Positions 44,409 through 54,440 of a DNA stretch of 64,000 nucleotides are shown in pieces. Below the pieces are notes generated by a model, which was given only the letters and a program-made list of their open reading frames with translations, ran no database searches and was not told the origin of the DNA. The DNA lies in the NCBI GenBank assembly GCA_002325375.1, contig DCRZ01000012.1, forward strand, positions 124,387 through 188,386. The letters run 5' to 3'. Within the stretch, counting starts at the first letter, position 1; the number at the start of each line of letters is the position of its first letter. The position numbers were made by a program, and so were the translations under genes. Source of the DNA: Rhodospirillaceae bacterium UBA1479. GTDB lineage: Bacteria; Pseudomonadota; Alphaproteobacteria; Rhodospirillales; Casp-alpha2.

Positions 44409-44909
44409 ATGGTTGCGATGGCGCATGCAAGCGAGGAACCGGCCGGTTTCGTCCTGACCCTGGAAGGGGAGGATGCGGCCCTGTCTCTTGGCGCGCGTCT
44501 GGCCGCGGTCTGCCGGCCCGGCGACGTGATCGCGCTCTGGGGCGGGTTGGGCATGGGCAAGACCGTGATCGCCCGCGGCTTCGTTCGCGCCCTTCTGGGC
44601 CCGGACGAAGAAGTGCCGAGCCCGACCTTCACCCTGGTCCAGCCCTATGACGGGCCGGACGCCACTCTGTACCATTTCGACCTATACCGCCTGAACGACC
44701 CCGAGGAAGCCTTCGAGCTGGACATCGAGGATGCCTTCGCCGACGGCATCTCCCTGATCGAATGGCCGGAACGCCTGGGGCCATACCTGCCCGCCGGGCG
44801 GCTTGACCTGCGGCTGTCGCCGGGCGGCAACGAAACCCAAAGACGGGTCAGCCTATCCGGCGGCGGTGACTGGACTGAACGATTGAAACGAGCGGAGCTC
44901 CATGACTGA
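44409..44909 (+). CDS. tsaE: tRNA threonylcarbamoyladenosine biosynthesis ATPase TsaE
   Basis: A 166-residue P-loop protein from ATG 44409 (GTG 44343 is open but upstream residues are unconvincing). Walker A is GGLGMGKT (about 44-51), with PSPTFTLV and the conserved HFDLYRL and ISLIEWPERL segments. It partners TsaB and TsaD to make t6A37 on tRNA. It overlaps the amgK start by 8 bases and heads the tsaE-amgK-murU-addB-addA run. Confidence 0.93.
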   Translation: MVAMAHASEEPAGFVLTLEGEDAALSLGARLAAVCRPGDVIALWGGLGMGKTVIARGFVRALLGPDEEVPSPTFTLVQPYDGPDATLYHFDLYRLNDPEEAFELDIEDAFADGISLIEWPERLGPYLPAGRLDLRLSPGGNETQRRVSLSGGGDWTERLKRAELHD

Positions 44910-45924
44910 ACGTGACGACCTGATTGCCGGTTTTCTGGACCACCACGGCTGGGGCAATGCCGCCCGCAGCGTGCTTGCCGCCGACGCCTCGTTCCGGGGC
45001 TATTACCGCCTTGCCGACGGCGACCGCCGCGCCGTGCTGATGGACGCGCCGCCGCCCAAGGAAGACGTGCGCCCCTTCGTTTCCGTCGCCCGCCACCTGC
45101 TCAAGCTGGGCCTGAGCGCGCCCGAGGTCTATGCCGAGGACGCCGCCGCCGGCCTGCTGCTGCTGGAAGACCTGGGCGACGACACCTATACCCGCATGCT
45201 GGCCGACGGCGCCGATGCCGAAGCGCTTTACGCCTGTGCCGTCGACGTGCTGATCCATATCCACGACCGCGCCCCCGAAGCCGCCATCCCCCGCGCCTTG
45301 CCGCCCTATGACGAACGCAAGTTGATGGAGGAGGCGAGCCTCTTGACCGACTGGTACCTGCCGGCGGTCACCGGGGCCGAGATCGACGACGAGGCCCGCG
45401 AGGCCTATCAGGAAGCCTGGCGCCCCGCCTTTCGCCAGGTCCTGGCCCAGCCCAAAACCCTGGTGCTGCGCGATTTCCACGTCGACAATCTGATCTGGCT
45501 CAAGGACCGCAGCGGGATTCAGCGCTGCGGCCTGCTGGATTTCCAGGACGCGGTCGCGGGCTCGCCGGTCTATGATCTGATGTCGCTGCTGGAGGACGCC
45601 CGCCGCGAGGTCGATCCCGTGCTGACCGCGCATATGCTGGCGCGCTATCTCGCCGCCTTCCCGGACATGGACCACGAGGCCCTGGGGGCCAGCTACGCCA
45701 TCCTGGGCGCCCAGCGCCACGCCAAGGTCATCGGCATCTTCACGCGGCTCAGCCACCGCGACGGCAAGTCGCAGTATCTGTCCCATATCCCCCATGTCTG
45801 GCGCATGCTGGAACGCTCCCTCGCCCATCCGGCCCTGACCGAGGTCAAGGCCTGGATCGACGCGGCCATCCCCGAGGACAGCCGCACCGTTCCCGCCCCC
45901 TCCCAGCCCGAGGCCGCGGCGTGA
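44902..45924 (+). CDS. amgK: N-acetylmuramate/N-acetylglucosamine kinase AmgK (phosphotransferase family)
   Basis: A 340-residue aminoglycoside-phosphotransferase-fold kinase. The catalytic loop is LRDFHVDNLIW (Asp191, Asp195, Asn196) and the metal motif LLDFQDA (Asp213). Next to the murU-type nucleotidyltransferase it fits AmgK. AmgK phosphorylates recovered MurNAc at C1 in the pathway that bypasses de novo UDP-MurNAc synthesis, known from Pseudomonas and Caulobacter. The C-terminal Pro/Ala tail overlaps the murU GTG start. Confidence 0.85.
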   Translation: MTERDDLIAGFLDHHGWGNAARSVLAADASFRGYYRLADGDRRAVLMDAPPPKEDVRPFVSVARHLLKLGLSAPEVYAEDAAAGLLLLEDLGDDTYTRMLADGADAEALYACAVDVLIHIHDRAPEAAIPRALPPYDERKLMEEASLLTDWYLPAVTGAEIDDEAREAYQEAWRPAFRQVLAQPKTLVLRDFHVDNLIWLKDRSGIQRCGLLDFQDAVAGSPVYDLMSLLEDARREVDPVLTAHMLARYLAAFPDMDHEALGASYAILGAQRHAKVIGIFTRLSHRDGKSQYLSHIPHVWRMLERSLAHPALTEVKAWIDAAIPEDSRTVPAPSQPEAAA

Positions 45925-46682
45925 GCACCCCCCCGGACGCCAAGACGGCGGCGCCGGGGCCGACCAAGGCCATGGTCCTGGCCGCGGGGCTGGGTACGCG
46001 CATGCGCCCGCTGACCGACGACAAACCGAAACCCCTGATCGCCGTCGACGGCCGGGCGCTGATCGACCATATGCTCGACCGCCTGGAAGAGGCCGGGGTG
46101 ACGGACGCCGTGGTCAACGTGTTCCATCTGGCCGAACAATTGGAACGCCATCTCGCCGGGCGCGCCGCGCCGCGCATCACGATCGTCCACGAGGCCGAGC
46201 GCCTGGAGACGGGCGGCGGGGTCAAGAACGCGCTCCACCTGTTCGGCGATGAGCCCTTCTATGTCGCCAATTCGGACGCCCTGTTGCTCAACGGCCCGCA
46301 CCCCATCCTGCCGCGCCTGGTGTCCTGCTGGGACGACGACAAGATGGACGGGCTGCTGCTGCTGCATTCCACGGTCGAGGCCTTCGGCTACGTAGGGAAC
46401 GGCGATTTCTGCGCCGATCCGGACGGCCAGCTGACCCGCCGCCCCGAGATGGAGGTCGCCCCCTGGCTGTTCACGGGCGTGCAGATCTTACACCCGCGCC
46501 TGTTCGAGGGCACGCCGGACAGCGCGTTCTCCCTCAATGTCGTTTACGACAAGGCCATTGAGGCCGGGCGGCTGTATGGCGTCATGCACGACGGCGAATG
46601 GTTCCACGTCGGCACCCCCGACGGCCTGGCCGAAGCCGAGGACTACATGTCCGAACGCTTCGCCGGGCGGACCTATCGATGA
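45921..46682 (+). CDS. murU: N-acetylmuramate-1-phosphate uridylyltransferase MurU
   Basis: A 253-residue nucleotidyltransferase with the signature MVLAAGLGTRMRPLT (about 18-32) and the Lys in DKPKPLI. The metal Asp lies in VANSDALLL (about 112-120). It joins MurNAc-1-P to UMP in cell-wall recycling. It starts at GTG inside the end of amgK and ends in an ATGA with addB. Related sugar-phosphate nucleotidyltransferases are the alternative, but the amgK partner favours MurU. Confidence 0.85.
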   Translation: MSTPPDAKTAAPGPTKAMVLAAGLGTRMRPLTDDKPKPLIAVDGRALIDHMLDRLEEAGVTDAVVNVFHLAEQLERHLAGRAAPRITIVHEAERLETGGGVKNALHLFGDEPFYVANSDALLLNGPHPILPRLVSCWDDDKMDGLLLLHSTVEAFGYVGNGDFCADPDGQLTRRPEMEVAPWLFTGVQILHPRLFEGTPDSAFSLNVVYDKAIEAGRLYGVMHDGEWFHVGTPDGLAEAEDYMSERFAGRTYR

Positions 46683-49663
46683 CCCCCCCGGGGGGCTCAG
46701 GCACTCCCAAGGTCTTCACGATCCGCCCGGATCGGCCCTTCGTCGACGTTTTGGCGCGAAGCCTTCTGGCCGAAACGGCGGGCGATCCGGAACGGCTTTC
46801 CGATTATCAGGTTCTACTGCCGACACGGCGCGCCATCCGCGCCTTGACCGAGGCGTTCCTGCGCGCCGCCGGCGGCCGCACCGTGCTGCTGCCGCGGCTC
46901 ACCCCCCTCGGCGACCTCGACACCGACGACCTGGCGCTGGGCGGCGAGGACGACGCGCCGGGCGGCCTCGACATTCCCCCGGCCCTGCCCGGCATGCGCC
47001 GCCAGACCCTGTTGGCATCGCTCATCCGCGCGGTTCCCGGGCGCGCCGAAACGCCGGACCAGGCGCTGCGCCTGGCCCAGGAACTGGCCCGCCTGATGGA
47101 CCAGGTCGCGACGGAACGGCTCGACTTTAAGAATCTCAAGACCCTGATCCGCCCGGACCACGAACTCGCCGAACATTGGCAGAAGACGGTCACCTTTCTC
47201 GATATCGTCGCCGAGGCCTGGCCCGCTTATCTGGCCGAGGCCGAATGCCTGGACGGCGCCGAGCGGCGCAACCGGGTCCTGCACCAGCACGCCGAAGCCT
47301 GGCGCCGGCAGCCGCCGACCACGCCGGTGATCGCCGCCGGCTCCACCGGCTCGATCCCGGCGACCGCCGACCTGCTGGCCGTCATCGCCGACCTGCCCCG
47401 GGGAGCGGTGATCCTGCCGGGCCTTGACCGCGAGATGGCCGACGACGCCTGGGAGGCATTGGAAGAGCATCACCCGCAGTACGGCCTGAAACGGCTGCTG
47501 GCGCGGCTCGGCCGCGACCGCGCCGAGGTCGCCGATTGGGCCCCGGAAATCGACGACGCAGCGCCCGGCCGCAAGGCGCGGGTCGATCTGTTCAGCCGCA
47601 CCCTGCGGCCCGCCGCCGTTACAGGGGCGGCAGAGGCAGGACGGGGCGACGGCGACCCGGATGCCGTCACGGGCCTGACGCGCATCGATTGCGCCACCCT
47701 GGCCGAGGAGGCATCGGTCATCGCCCTGGCACTCCGCGAAGCCCTGGAAACCCCCGGCAAGACCGCCGCCCTGGTCACACCGGACCGGGCGCTTGCCCGC
47801 CGGGTCAAGGCGGAGTTGGCGCGCTGGGGCGTGGCGGTCGACGATTCCGCCGGCACGGCCTTGGCGGAAACCCCCGCCGGGGCCTTCCTGCGCCTGACCG
47901 CGGCCCTGGTGGCGGAGGATTTCGCACCGGTGCCCCTGCTCGCCGCCCTCAAACACCCTCTCGCCGCCCTGGGCCATGCGCCCCGGGACCTGCGCGCCCT
48001 GGCCCGGCGCCTGGAGACGGCGAAGATCCTCCGCGGCATCCGCCCGGCCCCCGGCATCGCGGGCCTGCGCGCCGCCGTCGCCCGGCTGAAGGAACCGGGG
48101 CTTCTGCCCGAACTGGTCGACCGCCTGGAAAAGGCCGTCGGGCCGTTCGCCGAGCTGATCGCCGAACGGGAAGCCGCGCCCAGGGAAATCGCCCTCGCCC
48201 ATCTTGCCTTCGCCGAGGCCCTGGCGGCCGGCGACGACGAGACCGGCGCCGAACGCCTTTGGTCCGGCGAGGACGGCGAGGCCGCCGCCCGTTTCATGGC
48301 CGAGGTCCTGGACGCCCTGCCGGGTCTGGGCGCGGTCGCCGGCCGTCACTACCCGGCCCTGCTCGACAGCCTGATGGCGGGCCACGCCGTGCGCCCGGCC
48401 TGGGGGGCCCATCCGCGCCTCAACATCTGGGGCCTGTTGGAGGCCCGGCTGCAACACGCGGACCTGATGATCCTGGGCGGCCTCAACGAAGGAAGTTGGC
48501 CGCCGGAAGCCAAGCCGAGCCCCTGGATGAGCCGCCCCATGCTGGCCGATTTCGGCCTGCCCCTGCCGGAACGGCGGATCGGGCAGACGGCCCATGACTT
48601 CGTCCAGGCGGCGATGGCGCCGGAAGTTCTGATGACCCGCGCGGAGCGGGTCGAGGGCGCGCCCACCGTGCCGTCCCGCTGGCTGCTGCGGCTGGGCAAC
48701 CTGGTGTCGGGCACGGCCATGGAAGACGCGCTGATGGCGCGGACATATCTGAAATCCTGGGCCGCCGCGCTGGACGATCCGGGCGGCACCGTCGTCCCGG
48801 CCCGGCCCCTGCCGCGCCCGCCGGTCGCGATGCGGCCCAAAGGCCTGTCCGTGACCCAGGTCGAAAAATGGGTGCGCGACCCCTATGCCGTCTATGCCCG
48901 GAATGTCCTGCGGCTGCGTCCGCTTGATCCCATCGACGCCGACCCGGGGGCCGGCGACCGGGGTGAGATCATCCACCGGGCGCTGGAATTGTTCATCGCC
49001 ACCTACCCCCGCGACCTGCCGGCGGATGCGTTGGCGGAACTGATCCGGTTCGGTGAAGACGCTTTCGCGGCCCATGCCGACCGCCCCGCCGTGCGCGCCT
49101 TCTGGTGGCCGCGCTTCCTGCGCGTCGCCCGCTGGTTCCTGGAGGTCGAGCGCGACCGCCGGGCCCGCGGCTGCCGGCCGCTGGCCTGGGAAGCCGCGGG
49201 TGCGCTGACCTTGGAGACCGGGGCCGGGCCGTTCACCCTGACCTGCATCGCCGACCGCATCGACCGCGACCCGGCCGAAGGGTTCGAAATCATCGATTAC
49301 AAGACTGGCCGCACGCCGAGCCAGAAGCAGGTCGAAAGCGGCTTTTCCCCGCAACTGCCCCTGGAAGCCATGGTCCTCAAGGCGGGCGGGTTCGACAAGC
49401 TGGCGGCGGGCGCGGTCACGGGCCTGGCCTATTGGAAGATGTCGGGCGGGCGCGAGGACGGCAAGGTGGCAAACCTGGACGGCGTCGACCAATTGACCGA
49501 GGACGCGGCCCAGGGCCTGGCCCGTCGGGTCGTGTTCTTTTCCGATCCCGCGACGCCCTACGCCCCCCGCGTCAAACCCATGTTCGACACGGACCAGGGG
49601 GATTACGACCATCTGGCCCGTGTGCGCGCCTGGAGCGCCGTCGGCGGGGAGGACGGCGAATGA
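46679..49663 (+). CDS. addB: Double-strand break repair protein AddB
   Basis: A 994-residue subunit of the AddAB helicase-nuclease that processes DNA ends for recombination. I start it at the ATG overlapping the murU stop. An inactivated helicase-like N-terminal region (QVLLPTRRAIRAL, about 40-52) is followed by a long Ala/Arg-rich middle. A C-terminal PD-(D/E)xK nuclease follows, with DRID (about 861) and EIIDYKTG (about 870) and a QLPLEAMVL helix. It overlaps addA by 4 bases. Confidence 0.92.
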   Translation: MTPPGGSGTPKVFTIRPDRPFVDVLARSLLAETAGDPERLSDYQVLLPTRRAIRALTEAFLRAAGGRTVLLPRLTPLGDLDTDDLALGGEDDAPGGLDIPPALPGMRRQTLLASLIRAVPGRAETPDQALRLAQELARLMDQVATERLDFKNLKTLIRPDHELAEHWQKTVTFLDIVAEAWPAYLAEAECLDGAERRNRVLHQHAEAWRRQPPTTPVIAAGSTGSIPATADLLAVIADLPRGAVILPGLDREMADDAWEALEEHHPQYGLKRLLARLGRDRAEVADWAPEIDDAAPGRKARVDLFSRTLRPAAVTGAAEAGRGDGDPDAVTGLTRIDCATLAEEASVIALALREALETPGKTAALVTPDRALARRVKAELARWGVAVDDSAGTALAETPAGAFLRLTAALVAEDFAPVPLLAALKHPLAALGHAPRDLRALARRLETAKILRGIRPAPGIAGLRAAVARLKEPGLLPELVDRLEKAVGPFAELIAEREAAPREIALAHLAFAEALAAGDDETGAERLWSGEDGEAAARFMAEVLDALPGLGAVAGRHYPALLDSLMAGHAVRPAWGAHPRLNIWGLLEARLQHADLMILGGLNEGSWPPEAKPSPWMSRPMLADFGLPLPERRIGQTAHDFVQAAMAPEVLMTRAERVEGAPTVPSRWLLRLGNLVSGTAMEDALMARTYLKSWAAALDDPGGTVVPARPLPRPPVAMRPKGLSVTQVEKWVRDPYAVYARNVLRLRPLDPIDADPGAGDRGEIIHRALELFIATYPRDLPADALAELIRFGEDAFAAHADRPAVRAFWWPRFLRVARWFLEVERDRRARGCRPLAWEAAGALTLETGAGPFTLTCIADRIDRDPAEGFEIIDYKTGRTPSQKQVESGFSPQLPLEAMVLKAGGFDKLAAGAVTGLAYWKMSGGREDGKVANLDGVDQLTEDAAQGLARRVVFFSDPATPYAPRVKPMFDTDQGDYDHLARVRAWSAVGGEDGE

Positions 49664-52600
49664 AGGAAACCCGCGCACAAGCCACCCGGGTTCAGGCCGA
49701 CGCGGCGCAACCGAGCGTCTCGGCCTGGGTCTCCGCCAACGCGGGGACCGGCAAGACCCACGTGCTGACCAACCGGATCGTGCGGCTGCTGCTGAGCGGG
49801 GTGCGCCCGGGCCATATCCTTTGCCTGACCTATACCAAGGCCTCGGCCGCCGAGATGGCCAACCGGCTGGCGCGGCTGTTGGGCAAATGGGCGGTGATGG
49901 ACGACGACACCTTGAAGGAAGACTACCGCCAGCAGACCGGTGTGCCGCTCGACCATGCCGACCTGGCCCGTGTCCGCCGCATGTTCGCCGAGGTCGCCGA
50001 CACCACGGACGGCCCCAATATCCGCACCATCCATTCGTTCTGCGAATCCCTGTTGGGCCGCTTCCCCCTGGAAGCCGGGATCGCCCCCCATTTCAAGGTG
50101 ATGGACGAACGCACGGCAGCGGAACTGCGGCGCGAAGCGCGCGACCGCGTGTTGAATGCCACCACCGGGAAACCCGACAGCGCCGCCGCGCGGGCCATGG
50201 ACCACCTGGCCGGGCTGCTCGACGAAAGCGGCTTCGATGATTTGATGACGTCCCTGGATTTCGCCCGCGGCCGACTCAACCGCCTGTTCCACGACTACCA
50301 GGGCACGGCGGGCTTGGCCGCCGCGACGCGCCGCAAGCTGGGCCTGGGCCCCGAGGATGACCGGGCGGCGGTGATCCTGGGCGGGCCGGCGCCGGATGAC
50401 GCCGCCCTGCGCCAGGCCGCCCAGGCGCTTTCCGGCGGCAAGAAGACGGACAAGGACCGGGCCGACCTGATGGCCCCCTGGTTGGCGGCGGACGACACGG
50501 GCCGGGTAACGGCGTTCGACGATTACAGCCGCGCCTTCCTGACCCAGAAGCGGACACCGCTCGCCCGCGTGGTGACCCAAGACGTTGAAAAGCAGGCTCC
50601 CGGCACCCAGGCGGTACTGGAAGCCGAACAGGCGCGGGTCGCCGCCATCGACGAAAAGCTGCGCGCCCTAGCCATCGCCGAGAACACGGCGGCGCTGATG
50701 GACCTGGCGGCGGCGCTGGCCGACGCTTATGCCGAGCTCAAGGACAGCCGGGCCCTGATGGATTACGACGATCTGATCCTCAAAACGGCGAACCTGCTGC
50801 GCCATTCGCCGGGGGCGGTCGCCTGGGTGCATTACAAGCTGGACGGCGGGATCGCCCATATCCTGATCGACGAGGCCCAGGACACGGCACCGCCGCAATG
50901 GGAAATCCTGAAGTCCCTGGCCGACGAGTTCTTTTCCGGCGAGGGGGCCTGGGATATGGGCCGCCAAGGCCCGCGCACGGTATTCGCCGTCGGCGACGAA
51001 AAGCAATCCATCTACAGCTTTCAAGGGGCGGAGCCCGCGCGGTTCGAGGAAACCCGCGCCCATTTCGCCGAGAAGGCGCGGGCGGCGGGGCTCGGCGGGT
51101 CACTGGAGACGTCACAGGAGATGTCCGTTTCCTTCCGTTCCGTCACGCCGGTGCTGGAGGCCGTCGACAATACCTTCCAGCCGGAAGACCTGCGCGCCTC
51201 GCTGAGCTCCCTGGGGCGGGTCGTGCGCCATCATGTGGACCGCGCCGGCGATGGCGGGCGGGTCGAGATTTGGCCGCCCGTCAAACCCGAGGAGGAAGAT
51301 CAGCCCGACGCCTGGGACGCGCCGGTCGACCGGCCGGGGCCGAGGGCCCCCGTGGTCCAGGTCGCCCAGAACATCGCCCAGACGGTGGCGGACTGGATCG
51401 CCGGCGGCGAGATGCTGGTCTCGCAAGGCCGGCCGATCACGGCGGGCGATATCCTGATCCTGGTCCGCAAGCGCGGGCGCTTCATGGAAGAAATGGTCCG
51501 CCAGCTGAAGCAACGGAACATTCCCGTCGCCGGCACGGACCGCATGGTCTTGACCGAGCAGATGGCGGTCATGGACCTGATGGCCCTGGGCCGTTTCGTG
51601 CTGCTGCCCGAAGACGATTTGACCCTGGCGACGGTGCTGAAGGGCCCGCTGTTCGGATTTAACGATGATGACGACCTGACGCCGCTGTGCCACGGGCGGC
51701 GGGGAACCCTGTGGTCGGAACTGCGCGGCCGCAAGGGTGAGCGGGACACCTGGCGGACGGCGGCGGAGACACTCACCGACCTGCTTGCCGGGGCAGACGC
51801 CGCCCCCCCCTACGAGTTCTTCGCCCATGTTCTGGGCCCGCTGCGCGGACAGGAGAAGTTCCTTCGCCACCTGGGGCCGGACGCGGCGGACCCGATCGAC
51901 GAATTCATTGCCCTGGCCCTGCAGTTCGAGCGCGAACACGCGCCGTCCCTCGAGCGGTTCCTGCATTGGGCGGAAGCCGGCAAGACGGAGATCAAGCGGG
52001 ACCTGGACCAGGCCGCCGGCCATGTCCGGGTGATGACCGTGCACGGCGCCAAGGGATTGGAAGCGCCCGTGGTGTTCCTGCCCGATACCTGCCAGGGCGG
52101 CGGCCGCGGCAAGCCCATCAGCCTGTTGTGGGATGACGGGGACGGCATCACGGACAGCGGCGCGGTCTTTTGGCCGGGGCGCAAGGACGACGATTGCACG
52201 GTTACGGCGGCCCTGCGCGCCGAGGTCGAGGCCGCGCGCGAGGCCGAGGAACGCCGGCTGCTCTACGTCGCCATGACCCGCGCCAGGGACAGGCTTTACG
52301 TGACGGGTTGGGACGGCAAGCAGAAACGGCCCGAAGGCTGCTGGTACGCGTTGATCCGCGCCGGGATGGCGCGGGCGGGCGCGGTGACCGTGGCAGCCGA
52401 CGGCACGGACGAAGAAGACAGCGGCCTGGTTCTCGACTGGCCGCAGACGGCGCCGGTCGAGGCCAAGGCGCCGGATGCCGCCGAACAGCCCGAAGCGCCG
52501 CCCGCCTGGCTGTTCACCCCGCCCGCGGCGGAGCCTGATCCGCCCCGCCCGCTGGCGCCGTCCAGGCCTGAAGACAGCCCGCCCGCCGCCTCGCCGTTGG

Positions 52601-53109
52601 GATCGGACGACGGGGCCCGGTTCAAGCGCGGGCTGATCGTGCACAAATTGCTGGAAAGCCTGCCGGATCTGGCGCCCGAAGACCGCGCGCCGGCGGCCCA
52701 GCGCTATCTGGCCCGCCCGGGCCATGACCTGGATGACGCCCAACAGGCGGAGATTCTCCGGGAAACGCTGGCATTGCTGACCGACCCGGCCCTGGCCCCC
52801 CTGTTCGGCCCCGGCAGCCGCGCCGAGGTGCCCCTGGTGGCGCAGGCCGGCGGGCGGGTGATTTCGGCCCGCATCGACCGCCTGCTGGTCACGGAAACGG
52901 AGGTCCTGATCGCCGATTTCAAGACCAACCGGCCGCCGCCGGAGCGCATCGAGGACGTCCATCCCGGCTATATCGCGCAAATGGCGGGATACCGCCGGGC
53001 GTTGATGGATTTGTATCCGAACCGGCCCGTGCGCTGCGCCCTGATCTGGACGATGGGGGCGCGGCTGATGCCGCTTCCGGACGCGATTTTGGACAAATCC
53101 GGCCTCTAA
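49660..53109 (+). CDS. addA: Double-strand break repair helicase AddA
   Basis: A 1149-residue UvrD-family helicase with a C-terminal nuclease. Helicase motifs appear in order: NAGTGKTHVL (27-36), LTYTKASAAEM, LIDEAQDTAP (about 404-413), FAVGDEKQSIYSF, VMTVHGAKGLE (about 791) and YVAMTRARDRL. The nuclease motif VLIADFKTNR is near residue 1090. I start it at the ATG overlapping addB; upstream in-frame sequence lies inside addB. A Pro-rich linker (about 940-985) joins the helicase and nuclease parts. Confidence 0.95.
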   Translation: MKETRAQATRVQADAAQPSVSAWVSANAGTGKTHVLTNRIVRLLLSGVRPGHILCLTYTKASAAEMANRLARLLGKWAVMDDDTLKEDYRQQTGVPLDHADLARVRRMFAEVADTTDGPNIRTIHSFCESLLGRFPLEAGIAPHFKVMDERTAAELRREARDRVLNATTGKPDSAAARAMDHLAGLLDESGFDDLMTSLDFARGRLNRLFHDYQGTAGLAAATRRKLGLGPEDDRAAVILGGPAPDDAALRQAAQALSGGKKTDKDRADLMAPWLAADDTGRVTAFDDYSRAFLTQKRTPLARVVTQDVEKQAPGTQAVLEAEQARVAAIDEKLRALAIAENTAALMDLAAALADAYAELKDSRALMDYDDLILKTANLLRHSPGAVAWVHYKLDGGIAHILIDEAQDTAPPQWEILKSLADEFFSGEGAWDMGRQGPRTVFAVGDEKQSIYSFQGAEPARFEETRAHFAEKARAAGLGGSLETSQEMSVSFRSVTPVLEAVDNTFQPEDLRASLSSLGRVVRHHVDRAGDGGRVEIWPPVKPEEEDQPDAWDAPVDRPGPRAPVVQVAQNIAQTVADWIAGGEMLVSQGRPITAGDILILVRKRGRFMEEMVRQLKQRNIPVAGTDRMVLTEQMAVMDLMALGRFVLLPEDDLTLATVLKGPLFGFNDDDDLTPLCHGRRGTLWSELRGRKGERDTWRTAAETLTDLLAGADAAPPYEFFAHVLGPLRGQEKFLRHLGPDAADPIDEFIALALQFEREHAPSLERFLHWAEAGKTEIKRDLDQAAGHVRVMTVHGAKGLEAPVVFLPDTCQGGGRGKPISLLWDDGDGITDSGAVFWPGRKDDDCTVTAALRAEVEAAREAEERRLLYVAMTRARDRLYVTGWDGKQKRPEGCWYALIRAGMARAGAVTVAADGTDEEDSGLVLDWPQTAPVEAKAPDAAEQPEAPPAWLFTPPAAEPDPPRPLAPSRPEDSPPAASPLGSDDGARFKRGLIVHKLLESLPDLAPEDRAPAAQRYLARPGHDLDDAQQAEILRETLALLTDPALAPLFGPGSRAEVPLVAQAGGRVISARIDRLLVTETEVLIADFKTNRPPPERIEDVHPGYIAQMAGYRRALMDLYPNRPVRCALIWTMGARLMPLPDAILDKSGL

Positions 53110-53305
53110 GTCCCGGAGAAAGCAAGGGGAATTTTCGTGCCCGCCAGGGCTGCTTGACGGGGCCGGGGCGCGACCCTAGATTCAAGGACAGGGTGAGGCG
53201 CCGAAGGTTCCCACCCCGGGCCGCAAGAGAACCCCGCGGCATGTCCCAGAAACTGAATTTCCATAAAAAAAACTGTACCCCGACACAGATCCCAAGGTGA
53301 GCGAT

Positions 53306-53623
53306 ATGCCGAAAAAGATAACCGACGACTCCTTCGAAACCGACGTTCTTGGATCGAGCGAGCCTGTCCTGGTCGATTTCTGGGCCGAATGGTGTGGCCC
53401 GTGCAAGCAGATCGCCCCGGCGCTTGAGGAATTGGCCAGCGAACTGCAAGGCAAGGTCACCGTGGCCAAGCTGAACATCGACGACAACCCCTCGACCCCC
53501 GGCAAGTACGGCGTGCGCGGCATCCCGACCCTGATGCTGTTCAAGAACGGCGAGGTCGCGGCGACCAAGATCGGCGCCCTGCCGAAAAGCAAGCTGCAGG
53601 AATGGCTGGAGCAGAACATCTAG
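53306..53623 (+). CDS. trxA: Thioredoxin
   Basis: A 105-residue cytoplasmic thioredoxin with active site WCGPCK (Cys30 and Cys33), the cis-Pro in RGIPTLM, and conserved DFWAEW. The start is ATG 53306, preceded by AAGGTGA; a GTG three codons earlier is part of that site. It follows addA after about 195 bases that show no other gene. Its place after addAB is common in Alphaproteobacteria. Confidence 0.95.
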   Translation: MPKKITDDSFETDVLGSSEPVLVDFWAEWCGPCKQIAPALEELASELQGKVTVAKLNIDDNPSTPGKYGVRGIPTLMLFKNGEVAATKIGALPKSKLQEWLEQNI

Positions 53624-53656
53624 CGCCCGCAAGGCGTTAGAGGTTCCCCAGGAAAG

Positions 53657-54427
53657 ATGAGCCGGCTCGACGTCCATCAAATACCGGTCCTGAACGACAA
53701 CTACGTCTATCTGGCCCATTGCCCGGAAACGGGGGCGACCGCCGTGGTCGACCCCGCCGTGGCGGGGCCGGTGCTGGACGCGGCCCGGGCCAAGGGCTGG
53801 ACCATCAGCCATATCCTGAACACCCACCACCACGGCGACCACACGGGCGGCAACCAGGAAATCAAGGCGGCCACGGGCTGCACCATCGTCGGCCCGCGCG
53901 CCGACCATGCGCGCATTCCCGGCATCGACGTACAGGTCGGCGACGGCGACACCTATATGCTGGGCAATGCCGAGGCCCGGGTCTACGACGTGCCCGGCCA
54001 CACCCGCGGCCATATCGCCTTTTGGTTCGAGGGATCGGACGCCCTGTTCTGCGGCGATACCCTGTTCGCCATGGGCTGCGGGCGGCTGTTCGAAGGCACG
54101 CCCCAGCAGATGGTCACCTCCCTGGCGAAGTTCAAAACCCTGCCGCCGGAAACCCGCGTGTTCTGTGCCCATGAATACACGCAATCCAACGGCCGCTTCG
54201 CGCTGTCGGTGGAGCCCGACAACGACGCCCTGGTCCAGCGCATGCGGGACGTCGACGCGGCCCGGGCGAAAAACATTCCGACCGTGCCGTCGACCATCGG
54301 CATCGAATTGAAGACCAACCCCTTCCTGCGCGCCGACAGTCCGGACCTGCAGAAGACGATCGGCCTGGCAGGCCGGGATTACGTCGAGGTCTTCGCCGAA
54401 ACCCGGCGGCTCAAAGACAACTTCTAG
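53657..54427 (+). CDS. gloB: Hydroxyacylglutathione hydrolase (glyoxalase II)
   Basis: A 256-residue metallo-beta-lactamase-fold enzyme that splits S-lactoylglutathione. The dinuclear metal motif is THHHGDH (56-62), with further ligands in VPGHTRGH (about 112-119), FCGDTLF and the C-terminal FCAHEYT. The opening IPVLNDNYVYL and the glutathione-binding RLKDNF end are family-typical. It lies 33 bases after trxA, likely in one transcript, and converges on the CDF gene. Confidence 0.94.
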   Translation: MSRLDVHQIPVLNDNYVYLAHCPETGATAVVDPAVAGPVLDAARAKGWTISHILNTHHHGDHTGGNQEIKAATGCTIVGPRADHARIPGIDVQVGDGDTYMLGNAEARVYDVPGHTRGHIAFWFEGSDALFCGDTLFAMGCGRLFEGTPQQMVTSLAKFKTLPPETRVFCAHEYTQSNGRFALSVEPDNDALVQRMRDVDAARAKNIPTVPSTIGIELKTNPFLRADSPDLQKTIGLAGRDYVEVFAETRRLKDNF

Positions 54428-54440
54428 ATTTTTCGAAAAT

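Noticed and set aside
46814..49678. Long minus-strand open frame opposite addB
   Set aside because: Same shadow effect; AddB on the plus strand has its nuclease motifs and correct junctions with murU and addA.
51112..52980. 622-codon minus-strand frame opposite addA
   Set aside because: It overlaps helicase motifs of AddA; composition is typical of a shadow frame.
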